From Pseudomonas syringae CC1557 (GTDB taxonomy: Bacteria; Pseudomonadota; Gammaproteobacteria; Pseudomonadales; Pseudomonadaceae): a stretch of 64,000 nt of DNA. Below the pieces are notes generated by a model that saw only the letters and a list, made by a program, of their open reading frames with translations, ran no database searches and had not been told where the DNA came from. Below are positions 16,433-26,772 of this stretch, one piece after another. Both the position numbers and the translations under genes were made by a program. Positions within the stretch are counted from its first letter, which is position 1; the number at the start of each line of letters is the position of its first letter. The DNA is taken from NCBI RefSeq assembly GCF_000452705.1, contig NZ_CP007014.1, forward strand, positions 5,548,501-5,612,500, given 5' to 3'.

Positions 16433-17935
16433 ATGACCGATAAGCAAAACGCGACTCAGCAGGACGGCGCTTTGGTAGAAGTTGAGAACTTCGCCCCGCA
16501 ATCCTCTTTGCTCGACAGCATCATTTCCGAAAGCCGCGTCGCGCGCTCCGAAACCGAGCGTACCCGCACTCGCGATCTGATCGGCGAACTTGTGGCGCAG
16601 GTCCTGGAAGGCGAAATGACGCCAAGCAAGGATCTGATTGCCGTGCTTGACGCGCGCATCGCTGAAATCGATGCGATGCTCTCCGAGCAAATGAACGAGA
16701 TCATGCATGCCCGTGAATTCCAGCAACTGGAAGCGTCCTGGCGCGGCCTGAAATATCAGGTTGACCAGACAGAGACCAGCACCACGCTGAAGATTCATTT
16801 GCTCAACGCTTCAAAAAAAGATCTGGTTCGAGACCTCAAAGCCTCGTCCGAGTTTGACCAAAGCGCACTCTTCAAAAAGATCTACGAAGAAGAGTACGGG
16901 ACCTTCGGTGGTGCGCCGTTCGGCATGTTGCTGGGTGACTACGAGTTCAACCGCAGCCCTGAAGACATGTACCTGCTGGAAGAGATCTCCCATGTTGCCG
17001 CTGCAGCCCATGCACCGTTCATTTCGGCAGCCTCGGCTGAACTGTTCGGCTGGGACTCATTCACCGACATGGCTGGTCCGCGCGATCTGGCGAAGATCTT
17101 CGACACTGTCGAGTACGCCAAATGGAAGTCCTTCCGTGCTTCCGAAGACTCCCGTTATGTAGGCCTGACTCTGCCGCACGTGCTGGGTCGCCTGCCTTAC
17201 GGCCCGGATACCACGCCCGTCGAAGAATTCAACTTTGTCGAAAGCGTCGATGGCCGTGACCACAACAAATATCTGTGGATGAACGCTGCCTACGCACTGG
17301 GCACTCGCGTAACTGACGCGTTCTCCCGCTACGGCTGGTGCGTTGCGATTCGTGGTGTTGAAGGCGGTGGCTTGGTTGAAGGCTTGCCGACTCACACATT
17401 CAAGACCGATGACGGCGAAATCGCGCTGAAATGCCCGACTGAAATTGCCATCACCGATCGTCGTGAGAAAGAGCTGTCGGACCTGGGCTTCATTCCGCTG
17501 GTGCACTGCAAAGGGACTGACTATGCCGCTTTCTTTGGCACTCAGTCGACCCAGAAGCAAAAGCACTACAACACTGACATTGCCAACGCCAACGCCCGTC
17601 TCTCGGCGCAGTTGCAGTACATCTTCGCCACCTCGCGTATCGCTCACTACATGAAAGCGATCATGCGCGACAAGATTGGCAGTTTTGCTTCCCGCAAGGA
17701 TGTCGAACTGTTCCTCAACAAGTGGCTGTCCAGCTATGTGTTGCTGGATGACACAGCCAGTCAGGAAGCCAAGGCCAAGTTCCCGCTACGCGAGGCGCGT
17801 GCCGAAGTGTTCGAAGTACCCGGCAAGCCTGGCGTCTACAAGGCCGTGACCTACCTGCGTCCGCATTATCAACTGGATGAACTGACGGCTTCGTTGCGTT
17901 TGGTCGCCGAATTACCCCAATCGACTCGCGGCTAA
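16433..17935 (+). CDS. tssC: T6SS contractile sheath large subunit TssC
   Basis: A 500-residue VipB/TssC, close to the usual family length. Characteristic segments are EFQQLEASWRGLKYQVD (about 100-116), GAPFGMLLGDYEF and the C-terminal half with HYMKAIMRDKIGSF. It pairs with TssB as the outer sheath. The ribosome site AAGGAGGAG is very strong, fitting the large amounts of sheath protein needed. Confidence 0.96.
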   Translation: MTDKQNATQQDGALVEVENFAPQSSLLDSIISESRVARSETERTRTRDLIGELVAQVLEGEMTPSKDLIAVLDARIAEIDAMLSEQMNEIMHAREFQQLEASWRGLKYQVDQTETSTTLKIHLLNASKKDLVRDLKASSEFDQSALFKKIYEEEYGTFGGAPFGMLLGDYEFNRSPEDMYLLEEISHVAAAAHAPFISAASAELFGWDSFTDMAGPRDLAKIFDTVEYAKWKSFRASEDSRYVGLTLPHVLGRLPYGPDTTPVEEFNFVESVDGRDHNKYLWMNAAYALGTRVTDAFSRYGWCVAIRGVEGGGLVEGLPTHTFKTDDGEIALKCPTEIAITDRREKELSDLGFIPLVHCKGTDYAAFFGTQSTQKQKHYNTDIANANARLSAQLQYIFATSRIAHYMKAIMRDKIGSFASRKDVELFLNKWLSSYVLLDDTASQEAKAKFPLREARAEVFEVPGKPGVYKAVTYLRPHYQLDELTASLRLVAELPQSTRG

Positions 17936-17962
17936 TACCCTTTACTTAGCCAGGGAGGCAAC

Positions 17963-18445
17963 ATGAGTAGTCAACACAAGCTGTTGCCTTCATTGCTGGA
18001 TCGATTACTCGACGATCGTCCGCATCAGTCCATGGAAGCGTCATCGGAACGCCTTTGCTCGCTGTCCGATTACAAGGCCAGCATCGTTCGTGACCTGGAG
18101 ATTCTGGTGAACACTCGCCAGTCTCTGGTTGCTGGCGAGCTGGAAGGCTTTGCCAATCTGAGCGGCACCATTCTCGATTACGGCATGCCCGACTTCACCA
18201 GTAGAAGCGTGCTCGACCCGCAGGACCGTCTTTTGATCCAGCGCCAGCTGGAAAAGGCAATTTCTGTAGGAGCCCGCCGCTTCCGTAGCGTGAAAGTTCA
18301 GTTGCTTGCACAACAGACCGGCCAACGCATGCTGACTTTTCGTGTGGACGCAGTACTGCGTCTGCAGGACATTTCGCGTCAAGTTTCTTTTGACGCCGTG
18401 CTGCAGGTCAACACTCAGGAATACAAAGTGCAGAACCTCAACTGA
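17963..18445 (+). CDS. tssE: T6SS baseplate protein TssE (gp25-like)
   Basis: A 160-residue gp25/gpW-type baseplate wedge protein. Recognisable parts are LLPSLLDRLLDD at the start, the core EILVNTRQSL, and the glycine-rich stretch LSGTILDYGMPDF (about 66-78). TssE joins the wedge complex with TssF, TssG and TssK. The stop codon overlaps the ATG of tssF (TGATG), so translation is coupled. Confidence 0.94.
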   Translation: MSSQHKLLPSLLDRLLDDRPHQSMEASSERLCSLSDYKASIVRDLEILVNTRQSLVAGELEGFANLSGTILDYGMPDFTSRSVLDPQDRLLIQRQLEKAISVGARRFRSVKVQLLAQQTGQRMLTFRVDAVLRLQDISRQVSFDAVLQVNTQEYKVQNLN

Positions 18446-20277
18446 TGCTCGACGATCTGCTGCCCTATTACGAGAAAGAACTCTCGCACCTGCGCTTTCT
18501 GGGCCAGGAGTTTGCTGCTCAATATCCGAAGATAGCTTCGCGGCTTCTGATTGAAGGTGATAATTGCGAAGATCCGCATACCGAGCGTCTGATCGAAGCG
18601 TTCTCGTTCCTGTCTGCGCGCGTGCACAAGAAACTCGATGATGAGTTTCCTGAGATCGTCGAGTCGTTCCTGGAGGTGCTGTACCCGCATTACCTGCGCC
18701 CTACACCCTCGATGTCGATTGTCGAGTTCAACATGGGCAGGCAGGAAAAGGTCACCGAGTCCTACCGCGTGGCCCGACACACAGAGCTGCACGCCACTCC
18801 GGTAGACGGCATCGTGTGCAAGTTTCGTACGTGCTACCCGGTCGAATTGTGGCCGGTTGCAGTACAAAGCGCTTCGTTCATTGAAATGGAGCGCTCGGCC
18901 TTCAATGGCCACAGCGCAGACCTGATCGCCCGTTTGCGTATCGGGCTGGCGGCTACCTCCGACGTCCTGTTCGGCAAGATGGAACTGGACAGCCTGCGCT
19001 TTTTCCTTGATGGCGAAAGCACGCTGATGCATCAACTGTATGAGCTGCTGTTCAACAACCTGGCCAAGGCCACTTTGTCATTCGAAGACGAAGGCCGCAC
19101 TCGCGAAGTGGTGCTGCCTGCAGGTGCCTTGAAGTCTGTCGGCTACGGTCTGGATGAAGGGCTGGTGGATTACTCGGAACGTTCGTTTCTGGGGTATCGA
19201 CTGCTGCATGAGTACTTCACCTTCCCTGATAAATTCATGTTCTTCGACCTGTCGGGCTTTGCCCGTATTCTGGCCGGCAAAGAAATCGCGAAAGTGGAAA
19301 TCAATTTCTACTTTTCCGATTACGACCTGACGGACCGTCTGGCGCGCCTGACCCAGAACATCGGCCGTAACAACTTCAAGCTCAACTGCACGCCGATCAT
19401 CAACCTGTTCCGCCAACAGGCCGAGCCAATCAAGCTGACCCACGTCCAGCATGAATATGCAGTCACGCCGGATGTACGCCTGCAAAGCTCCGCCGAAGTG
19501 GTCTCGATTGATCGTGTGCGCCGGGTGAAAAAAATCAATGGAAATGATCAGGTAGGCACCTGCCATCCGTTCTTTGAACCTCGCGGCGATCAAGGTCCCG
19601 GCCAGAGTTTCTGGATTGCCCGGCGACGTCCGACGCAGAGCCGGCAAAGCGATGGCTCGAACATGTTCATCCGCGTCGTGGATCGTGATCTGGAACTGAT
19701 TGATTCCAACAACGACACGCTCAGTATCCGTCTGACGTGCAGCAACCGCGATTTGCCGCTGATGCTACCTTTTGGCGGCGAGCGCGGGGATTTCAACATC
19801 CCTTCCAACTCGGTGATCAAGGATATCCGCTGCCTGCGCAAACCCACTGCGACGGTGCGCGTGCCGCTGGGCAACGGCGTGATCTGGCGTCTTATTTCGC
19901 ACCTGTCGCTTAACCACATGTCGCTGGTTTCGAAAGGGCGCGAAGTGCTGCTGGAACTGCTCTCGCTTTACAACTACCGCAACATGTCGGCGATTCGTAA
20001 ACAGATCAACGGGATCGTATCGGTGACCAGTGAACCAGTCGTGGCGCGCATCGGGCATCCGCGCCCGAACTTCGTACGCGGCGTCGGCATCACACTGAAA
20101 TTCGATGAAAGCCAGTACACCGGCAGCGGCGTGTTCCTGTTCGGCATGGTACTTGACCACTTCTTTGGTCAGTACTGCTCGATGAACAGCTTTACCCAAT
20201 TAACCCTTCGCACCTTGCAGCGCGAAAAGAGAGTGGTCCAATGGCCCCCGCGAACAGGCGATCAACCCCTGGTCTGA
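18445..20277 (+). CDS. tssF: T6SS baseplate protein TssF
   Basis: A 610-residue TssF/VasA. The N-terminus LLPYYEKELSHLRFLGQEFAA and the segment DPHTERLIEAFSFLSARVHKKLDDEFPE are family hallmarks. Length agrees with the usual 580-640 residues. It forms the wedge core with TssG. The last 37 bases overlap the start of tssG in another frame. Confidence 0.96.
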   Translation: MLDDLLPYYEKELSHLRFLGQEFAAQYPKIASRLLIEGDNCEDPHTERLIEAFSFLSARVHKKLDDEFPEIVESFLEVLYPHYLRPTPSMSIVEFNMGRQEKVTESYRVARHTELHATPVDGIVCKFRTCYPVELWPVAVQSASFIEMERSAFNGHSADLIARLRIGLAATSDVLFGKMELDSLRFFLDGESTLMHQLYELLFNNLAKATLSFEDEGRTREVVLPAGALKSVGYGLDEGLVDYSERSFLGYRLLHEYFTFPDKFMFFDLSGFARILAGKEIAKVEINFYFSDYDLTDRLARLTQNIGRNNFKLNCTPIINLFRQQAEPIKLTHVQHEYAVTPDVRLQSSAEVVSIDRVRRVKKINGNDQVGTCHPFFEPRGDQGPGQSFWIARRRPTQSRQSDGSNMFIRVVDRDLELIDSNNDTLSIRLTCSNRDLPLMLPFGGERGDFNIPSNSVIKDIRCLRKPTATVRVPLGNGVIWRLISHLSLNHMSLVSKGREVLLELLSLYNYRNMSAIRKQINGIVSVTSEPVVARIGHPRPNFVRGVGITLKFDESQYTGSGVFLFGMVLDHFFGQYCSMNSFTQLTLRTLQREKRVVQWPPRTGDQPLV

Positions 20278-21311
20278 TAGACCAGGCAAGGGCTGAGCCG
20301 CACCGATTCGAATTTTTCCAGTTGGTGCGTTTGCTCCGCCTGCATTACAGCAGGAACGGGCGCATGGACCTGGAAACCAGGCCGCATGAGGACCCTTTGC
20401 GCTTTCGTTCACAACTGTCGCTCAACTTCCCGGCCAGTGAAGTCAGCGACCTGCAGTTTGAACGCGAAGGCAAAGTCTCGGCGGCAGGTTTGCCGCTGTC
20501 CGAAGTGCAAGTCACGTTCATGGGGCTGGTCGGGCCGTCCGGCGTTTTACCACGCCCGTACACTGAGTTGCTGATTGATCGACACATCCAGTATCGAGAC
20601 GATGCTGCGCATGCGTTTCTGGATATTTTTTCGCATCGCATGACCTCGCTGTTTTACGAAGCGTGGCAGAAGTACAAGTTTTATATCGAGTACGAGCGTA
20701 GTGGCACCTCGAACTTTGATCGTTATTTGCTCAACTTGGTGGGTTTCGGACCCGAGGCGTTGAAGCAGAAATTCGACAAGGGCGAATCTCCATTGCGCCG
20801 CGAACTGTTTAGCTACTTCTCGGGGATGTTCGCCCAGAAGCCGCGCAACGCGTTGAACCTTGAGGTCATGCTGAGCTTTTACTTCTCCCTGCCCTTCAAG
20901 ATCCAACAGTTTGCCGGGCGCTGGTTAAAACTCGACAGCGGTCAGTGCACCCAGTTAGGCCGCAAGAATGCCGTGCTGGGGCAAAGCGCGGTGGCTGGCA
21001 ATCGCGTCTGGGACTACCAGTCGTGCGTGCGTATCGAAATGGGGCCTCTGGATCTGGTCGATTACCAGCGTTTTCAGCCAGGCACGGTGGACTACCGAAA
21101 ACTGGTTGAACTGGTGCGTTTTTACGCGGGTGCCGAACTGGACTTCCAGATTGCACCGAAGCTCAAACGTGAAGCTGTACCTGTGGCCCGCCTGGGCCGC
21201 CAAGGCAATGTATCTCTGGGCTGGCTTGGCTGGCTCAAACGCCCCGGTGTCGACGTGGAGCCTTCCCGTTGCGCCCTTTTCCACATTCCTTTTGATGGGG
21301 TCTCCCTGTGA
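20241..21311 (+). CDS. tssG: T6SS baseplate protein TssG
   Basis: A 356-residue TssG/VasB. Hallmarks are the N-terminal HRFEFFQLVRLL segment, LRFRSQLSLNFPASEV and MGLVGPSGVLPRPYTELL, and GSxxxLxRxN-like elements near the C-terminus (GQCTQLGRKNAVLGQSAV). It overlaps tssF by 37 bases and clpV by 4 bases (GTGA), a tightly coupled chain. Confidence 0.95.
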   Translation: MAPANRRSTPGLIDQARAEPHRFEFFQLVRLLRLHYSRNGRMDLETRPHEDPLRFRSQLSLNFPASEVSDLQFEREGKVSAAGLPLSEVQVTFMGLVGPSGVLPRPYTELLIDRHIQYRDDAAHAFLDIFSHRMTSLFYEAWQKYKFYIEYERSGTSNFDRYLLNLVGFGPEALKQKFDKGESPLRRELFSYFSGMFAQKPRNALNLEVMLSFYFSLPFKIQQFAGRWLKLDSGQCTQLGRKNAVLGQSAVAGNRVWDYQSCVRIEMGPLDLVDYQRFQPGTVDYRKLVELVRFYAGAELDFQIAPKLKREAVPVARLGRQGNVSLGWLGWLKRPGVDVEPSRCALFHIPFDGVSL

Positions 21312-23911
21312 ACCTGAAGTCCCTGTTCGCCAAGCTGAACGAAACGAGCCGCACGGCCACTGAAAGCGCCGCCGCGCTGTGCCTGTCTGAGAACCATTAC
21401 GACGTTGAAGTCGAGCACTTGCTGCTGCAATTGCTGGATAGTAACGATAACGACCTGCCCGTGATCCTGCGTCACTACGATGTGGTGCCTGATCGCCTGC
21501 AAGCGCAGTTGGTCACAGCGCTGGGGACGTTCAAGAAAGGCAACACTCGGACGCCTGCCCTCTCGCCGCACATCACCCGCATGATCGAACAGGCCTGGGT
21601 ATTGGCGTCAATCGAGTTCGGTCAGTCACAGATTCGTACCGGCCACCTTCTTCAGGCTTTGCTGGACGACGATGCACTGCGTCGCGTGGTCATCGGGTCC
21701 GCTCCGGAACTGGAGAAAATCAACGCGGACGATCTGCGCCTCAACTTGAGCGCGCTGGTCGAAGGCAGCCCCGAGACGAAGCTGAGCAAGCCGCTGGCGA
21801 ACGCCGACGCAAGTACTGGCGCCACCACCAAGGGCAACGGAAAGACCCCAGCCCTGGACCAGTACACCGTCAACCTGACCCAGAGCGCCCGCGATGGGCG
21901 CATTGATCCGGTTCTGGGACGCGAATTCGAAGTACGGCAAATGGTCGACATCCTGACCCGCCGCCGTCAGAACAACCCGATCCTGACCGGCGAAGCGGGT
22001 GTGGGTAAAACGGCAGTGGTTGAAGGTCTGGCGCTGCGTATCGTGCAGGGCGACGTGCCGTCGGTGCTCAAGGGCGTCGCCATTCACACGCTGGATCTGG
22101 GGTTGTTGCAAGCCGGTGCCGGAGTCAAGGGTGAGTTCGAAAACCGTCTCAAATCAGTCATCGAGGAAACCAAGCGCAGCCTGCACCCGATCATCCTGTT
22201 CATCGATGAAGCCCATACGCTGATCGGCTCGGGCGGACAGGCAGGGCAGAACGACGCGGCCAACCTGCTCAAGCCCGCCTTGGCGCGTGGCGAACTGCGC
22301 ACTATCGCGGCCACTACATGGGCAGAATACAAAAAGTATTTCGAAAAAGACGCCGCGCTGGCACGTCGCTTTCAGGTCGTGAAAGTCGAAGAGCCTGATG
22401 AAGACAAGGCCATCCACATGCTACGCGGGCTGCTGGCGAAGATGCAGGAGCACCATAAGGTAACGGTGATGGACGAAGCGCTGGTTCAGGCCGTGCGCCT
22501 TTCCAACCGCTACATTACCGGCCGCCAGTTGCCGGACAAGGCGGTCAGCGTACTCGACACCGCTTGCGCGCGCGTTGCGCTGGGCCAATCGGCGCAGCCA
22601 GGCGCGCTGGAAGACTGCAAGCGTCATATCGATAACCTGAATGCAGAAATCGCCGTGCTGGAGCAGGAAACCGCCAAAGGCAGCGATCACGCCCGCCGCC
22701 TGACCGCTCTTCACGAAGAGCTGAAAACCGAACAGGAAACTCGCGAGTCGCTGGAACAACAGTGGAAGCGTGAGCTGGAACTGGTCGAAAAGCTCGGCAC
22801 GCTCAGCGTTGCGGAAAACGGCAAGCCGGATGCCGAGCAGATTGCCGCAGTGCGCGCCGAACTGGCCGGCGTTCAGGGCGAGCAGCCACTGGTCCATGCG
22901 CTGGTGGACGGTGGCACGATTGGCGAAGTGATTTCCGGCTGGACCGGGATCCCGCTGGGCAAGATGTTGCGCGACGAAATCGACACCGTGCAAAGCCTGC
23001 CTGCACTGCTGGGCGAACGCGTTCTGGGGCAGGATCACGCGCTGGAAGAGATCGGCAAGCGCATCAAGATTTCCCGTGCCCGCATGGAAGACCCGAACAA
23101 GCCAATCGGCGTATTCCTGCTGCTGGGTCCGAGCGGTGTCGGCAAGACCGAAACTGCGTTGGCTCTGGCTGACACCCTGTATGGCGGCGAGCGTAATGTC
23201 ATCACCATCAACATGTCCGAATACCAGGAAGCCCATACGGTATCGAGTCTGAAAGGCTCCCCGCCCGGCTACGTCGGTTACGGCGAAGGTGGTGTGCTCA
23301 CCGAAGCCGTGCGTCGCAAGCCTTACAGCGTGGTCCTGCTCGACGAAGTGGAAAAAGCCCACCCAGACGTGCTTGAGCTGTTTTTTCAGGTCTTCGACAA
23401 AGGTGTTCTGGACGACGGCGAAGGTCGCGAGATCAACTTCCGCAATACCGTGATCATCCTCACGTCCAATACCGGCACTGACCGCATCATGCAGTGGTGC
23501 CTGAACACCGAGCAGAAATCGACACCCGATGACATCGTGGAAGGTCTGCGCGACGAGTTGAATCAGGTGTTCAAACCGGCGTTTTTGGGTCGTCTCACCA
23601 TCGTGCCGTATTACCCGGTTCAGGACGCCATTCTGGAGCGCATCGTCGGCCTGAAGCTGGAGCGCATCCGCAAGCGTTTCGAGCGCAATCATCAGGCAGT
23701 GCTGCGTTACGACGAAGCGCTGATCAAGGCCATTGCTTCGCGTTGCACGGAAGTCGACAGCGGTGCGCGCAACATCGACAACATTCTGTCCAAGACCCTA
23801 ATGCCGGAGCTCGCCCAGCGGGTGCTGGAGCGAATGGCGCAGGACAAACCGATTCAGAGCCTGACCATCGATCTGGGCAGCGATGGCGACTTCGCTTACA
23901 CCCTGACCTGA
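21308..23911 (+). CDS. tssH: T6SS sheath-recycling ATPase ClpV/TssH
   Basis: An 867-residue Clp-type AAA+ ATPase that disassembles contracted TssBC sheath. The N-terminal domain spans about residues 1-150. The first AAA module has Walker A GEAGVGKT (228-235) and Walker [10 protein letters not shown] ClpB-type middle coiled coil covers about 410-490. The second AAA module has Walker A GPSGVGKT (607-614) and Walker [12 protein letters not shown]. The start is a GTG overlapping the tssG stop. The N-domain replaces that of ClpB and the location in the tss operon marks it as ClpV. Confidence 0.96.
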   Translation: MNLKSLFAKLNETSRTATESAAALCLSENHYDVEVEHLLLQLLDSNDNDLPVILRHYDVVPDRLQAQLVTALGTFKKGNTRTPALSPHITRMIEQAWVLASIEFGQSQIRTGHLLQALLDDDALRRVVIGSAPELEKINADDLRLNLSALVEGSPETKLSKPLANADASTGATTKGNGKTPALDQYTVNLTQSARDGRIDPVLGREFEVRQMVDILTRRRQNNPILTGEAGVGKTAVVEGLALRIVQGDVPSVLKGVAIHTLDLGLLQAGAGVKGEFENRLKSVIEETKRSLHPIILFIDEAHTLIGSGGQAGQNDAANLLKPALARGELRTIAATTWAEYKKYFEKDAALARRFQVVKVEEPDEDKAIHMLRGLLAKMQEHHKVTVMDEALVQAVRLSNRYITGRQLPDKAVSVLDTACARVALGQSAQPGALEDCKRHIDNLNAEIAVLEQETAKGSDHARRLTALHEELKTEQETRESLEQQWKRELELVEKLGTLSVAENGKPDAEQIAAVRAELAGVQGEQPLVHALVDGGTIGEVISGWTGIPLGKMLRDEIDTVQSLPALLGERVLGQDHALEEIGKRIKISRARMEDPNKPIGVFLLLGPSGVGKTETALALADTLYGGERNVITINMSEYQEAHTVSSLKGSPPGYVGYGEGGVLTEAVRRKPYSVVLLDEVEKAHPDVLELFFQVFDKGVLDDGEGREINFRNTVIILTSNTGTDRIMQWCLNTEQKSTPDDIVEGLRDELNQVFKPAFLGRLTIVPYYPVQDAILERIVGLKLERIRKRFERNHQAVLRYDEALIKAIASRCTEVDSGARNIDNILSKTLMPELAQRVLERMAQDKPIQSLTIDLGSDGDFAYTLT

Positions 23912-23936
23912 TCGATCACCCCATAGGTAAGACGTG

Positions 23937-24692
23937 ATGAATAAAAGACTTCAAGGTAATTGTTCCTCGAAGCCAGCCTTGGCAAGGTGCCTGGCTGTTC
24001 TGGCAATGATGATGGCGCTGTCCGCATGCGGCGTGACAGACCGTGTCGCCAAGCGCATGGATGACACGTGGGCTGGCGACATGATGTTTGGTGATAACGA
24101 AAAGGTCATCCTGACGACTGATGGCGGTAACCAGCTCAATCCCGATGAGTACGGTAAACCGCTATCGGTAGTAGTGCGCGTGTATCAGTTGGCCTCTCTG
24201 GAGCGCTTTGAGTCCGTCGACGCCGACAGCCTCTGGGATAATCCGCAAAAGGCGCTGGGCAACACGCTGGTCGAGAGCAAGGAGCTGATTCTGCTGCCAG
24301 GCATGGGACAGACCGATCAATGGCCGCTGAGCCCGAATGCCTCATACGTGGGCATCGCGGCGTTCTTCCGTACTGACGAAAACAGCCGCTGGAAAGTAGC
24401 GTTCGACGCCAATACGTTGCGCAAGGACGGTATCTGGTTCTCGTCCGACGGTGTGCGTGTACTGGTGGACAACAACTACATCCTCGCGGCGCGTGGCGTG
24501 GACGTACTGAACAGACTCAAGACGGAAGAGCAGTTCAACAAAGCCAATTCCTTGCCGGAAAAACCCGCCAATAAAACCCTTACCGATCGTGCGCAGGATG
24601 CAGCGGTACAGCAAGCCCAGGACTCTGCAAGCAGCTCCGCGAAAAAAGCGGCGGACTCACAATTCAATTCTCTGTTGGAAGGCGCCAAATGA
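23937..24692 (+). CDS. tssJ: T6SS outer-membrane lipoprotein TssJ
   Basis: A 251-residue lipoprotein. A hydrophobic signal ends in the lipobox LSAC with the lipidated Cys at residue 31 and Gly at +2, consistent with outer-membrane sorting. The beta-sandwich segment (SVVVRVYQLASLERFE ... PLSPNASYVGIAAFFR) is typical of TssJ, which binds the periplasmic end of TssM. The C-terminal 50 residues (Ala/Gln/Ser/Lys-rich) extend beyond most family members. An ATG at 23937 is preferred to the GTG one codon upstream. The 3' end overlaps tssK by 4 bases. Confidence 0.93.
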   Translation: MNKRLQGNCSSKPALARCLAVLAMMMALSACGVTDRVAKRMDDTWAGDMMFGDNEKVILTTDGGNQLNPDEYGKPLSVVVRVYQLASLERFESVDADSLWDNPQKALGNTLVESKELILLPGMGQTDQWPLSPNASYVGIAAFFRTDENSRWKVAFDANTLRKDGIWFSSDGVRVLVDNNYILAARGVDVLNRLKTEEQFNKANSLPEKPANKTLTDRAQDAAVQQAQDSASSSAKKAADSQFNSLLEGAK

Positions 24693-26032
24693 GTAAACAA
24701 AGCCGCGTGATGTGGTCGGAAGGTATGTTCCTTTTGCCGCAACATTTCCAATATCAGGATGAGTTTCACCAACATCAGCTTGCTGAGTCGACACTGCGTT
24801 CCACGCCCTTTCACTGGGGTGTGCAAACGCTGGAAGTCGACGTAGAGGCGCTGGCGACCGGGTCCCTGCAACTGAAGCGCCTGAAACTGGTGTTCCCGGA
24901 CGGCAGTCTTTACGACGCGCCGCAGCACGACCCGCTGCCCGCCGCGCGCGACCTGAAAAACCTGATCAAAGGCGGAGAGATCAAGGTTTATGCAGCGCTG
25001 AAACTGCCTGAGCCTTTTGGGCTGAACTACGTTGAAGACGGCCAGGAACAGAAAAGTGCCCGTCGCTTTCGTAAACAATTCGACACGCTGCCGGACCTCA
25101 ACGAAGGCGATCTGGAAAACGAGATCACCAGCCTGCGCCTGAATGTGGTGATGCTGGTCGATGGCGACAGTCTGGACGGTTACAGCTACTGCCCGATTGC
25201 GCGACTGGCGCGTAACAACATCGGCGGCTTCAACCTTGATGCGCACTTTGTGCATCCGACCTTGCATGTGGGCACTCACGAAACACTGGTCGGCCTCGGC
25301 AGGCGCCTGATCAGCGTGCTGCAAGCCAAGAGCAAGGCGCTCTCGGGCCGCCGCCGCGAGCGTGCCGACCAGATCGCCGAGTTCGGCTCCAGCGACGTCA
25401 CCCTGTTCTGGCTCCTGAACACCGTCAACCGTGCCTATCCGCAACTGGCCCATCTGCTGGCGCATCCACGTCTGCACCCGGAGCGCCTGTATCTTTTTCT
25501 GGCGGAACTGGCGGGTGGCCTGCTGACATTCTCGCTGGACACGCAACTCACCGACATTCCGGATTACGATCATCAGGATCCAGCCGCCTCGTTGGTAAAA
25601 CTCGACGAGCTGGTTCGTCTGCTGCTTGAAAACGTGATCCCGAACCAGTGCATTGTCATCAACCTGAGCCAGGTCAGGCCTTCGTACTGGCAGGGCCAGT
25701 TGCTGGATCCGCGTCTTACCGAAGCGGACTTTTACATCTCGGTACACGCCGATATGCCCGGCTCCAGCCTGCTGGAACTGGTGCCTCGTGCGTTCAAGGT
25801 CGGTTCGCCGGAAGACATCGAAGTGGTCGTCAACAGCGCCATGCCGGGCGTCACACTGAACCACTCGACACGCCTGCCAAATGCAATTCCGGTGCGTCTG
25901 GACAATCATTATTTCTCCATCGAGCCTCATGGGCGGGTGTACGAGCGAATGATGGAAGCGCAGGCCATTTCCTTCTACGCGCCCAGCGCGTTTACCAATC
26001 TCAAGCTTGAACTGTTGGCGGTGCTTAAATGA
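24689..26032 (+). CDS. tssK: T6SS baseplate-membrane complex linker TssK
   Basis: A 447-residue TssK/VasE. The start (RVMWSEGMFLLPQHFQYQDEF) is the family signature, and PNASYV-like and LPNAIPVRLDNHYFSI elements occur in the second half. TssK connects the wedge complex to TssL and TssM. It starts within the tssJ stop (ATGA) and ends within the tssL start (ATGA). Confidence 0.96.
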   Translation: MSKQSRVMWSEGMFLLPQHFQYQDEFHQHQLAESTLRSTPFHWGVQTLEVDVEALATGSLQLKRLKLVFPDGSLYDAPQHDPLPAARDLKNLIKGGEIKVYAALKLPEPFGLNYVEDGQEQKSARRFRKQFDTLPDLNEGDLENEITSLRLNVVMLVDGDSLDGYSYCPIARLARNNIGGFNLDAHFVHPTLHVGTHETLVGLGRRLISVLQAKSKALSGRRRERADQIAEFGSSDVTLFWLLNTVNRAYPQLAHLLAHPRLHPERLYLFLAELAGGLLTFSLDTQLTDIPDYDHQDPAASLVKLDELVRLLLENVIPNQCIVINLSQVRPSYWQGQLLDPRLTEADFYISVHADMPGSSLLELVPRAFKVGSPEDIEVVVNSAMPGVTLNHSTRLPNAIPVRLDNHYFSIEPHGRVYERMMEAQAISFYAPSAFTNLKLELLAVLK

Positions 26033-26742
26033 CTGAAGCCGTGATGCAAGGTGCCGCTGCGGCTGCTACCGAAAAACCTACGCTCAAAGACCTGGTACGT
26101 GACTTCATCACCATGGCGCTGATTGTCCGTCGCGGCCGCCAGGCGATCTCGGTCATCGCGTTCGAATCCAGCGTCGATTCTTTTTTTGCCGATCTGGAGC
26201 GTCAGGCGCGCAGCGCCAACTACAGCGTCGAACAGGTCAAGGACGCCCAGTACGCACTGTGCGCATTCCTGGATGAGAGCGTGCTGCGCTCGGGCGACAA
26301 CGACATGCGTCGCCACTTCGAAATGGAGCCGCTGCAATTCCGTTATTTCGGTGTTCACCTGGCGGGCGAAGGCTTCTTCGAGAAAATCGAACTGCTGCGC
26401 GCCGACGTAAAAAAGAACCTGGATGTGCTTGAGGTGTATCACTTGTGCCTGGCACTGGGTTTCGAAGGCAAATTCGGGCTTGGTCAGAAGGACCAACTGC
26501 GCTACCTGGCCAACACACTGGGCCAGGACATCGCACGCTACCGCAAGACGCCAAAGGCGCTGTCACCTGATTGGGCATTGCCTGACCAGGTGTCGCAGAT
26601 GCTTCGCCATGAAGTTCCGGTATGGCTTTACCTGGTGCTCATCGCCCTCGTGTGCCTGGGCGTCTATCTGACGCTGGACTGGTTGCTGGGCAAAGACGTG
26701 GCCGCGTTGGCCGAACATATCAGCCAACTGTTCAATGCTTGA
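26029..26742 (+). CDS. tssL: T6SS inner-membrane protein TssL (DotU type, no peptidoglycan domain)
   Basis: A 237-residue IcmH/DotU homologue. The cytoplasmic helical domain (about 15-185, with DAQYALCAFLDESVL and VYHLCLALGFEGKFG) is followed by one C-terminal membrane helix (VWLYLVLIALVCLGVYLTL, about 203-221) and a short tail. Some TssL proteins carry a C-terminal OmpA/peptidoglycan-binding domain; this one does not. A separate protein at 31645 has that domain instead. Confidence 0.95.
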   Translation: MTEAVMQGAAAAATEKPTLKDLVRDFITMALIVRRGRQAISVIAFESSVDSFFADLERQARSANYSVEQVKDAQYALCAFLDESVLRSGDNDMRRHFEMEPLQFRYFGVHLAGEGFFEKIELLRADVKKNLDVLEVYHLCLALGFEGKFGLGQKDQLRYLANTLGQDIARYRKTPKALSPDWALPDQVSQMLRHEVPVWLYLVLIALVCLGVYLTLDWLLGKDVAALAEHISQLFNA

Positions 26743-26772
26743 GCCACGATCAGGTAACCGAGTCAGGAAGAC

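Noticed and set aside
22421..23692. Long minus-strand open frame inside clpV
   Set aside because: Shadow of clpV codon bias; clpV motifs are unambiguous on the plus strand.
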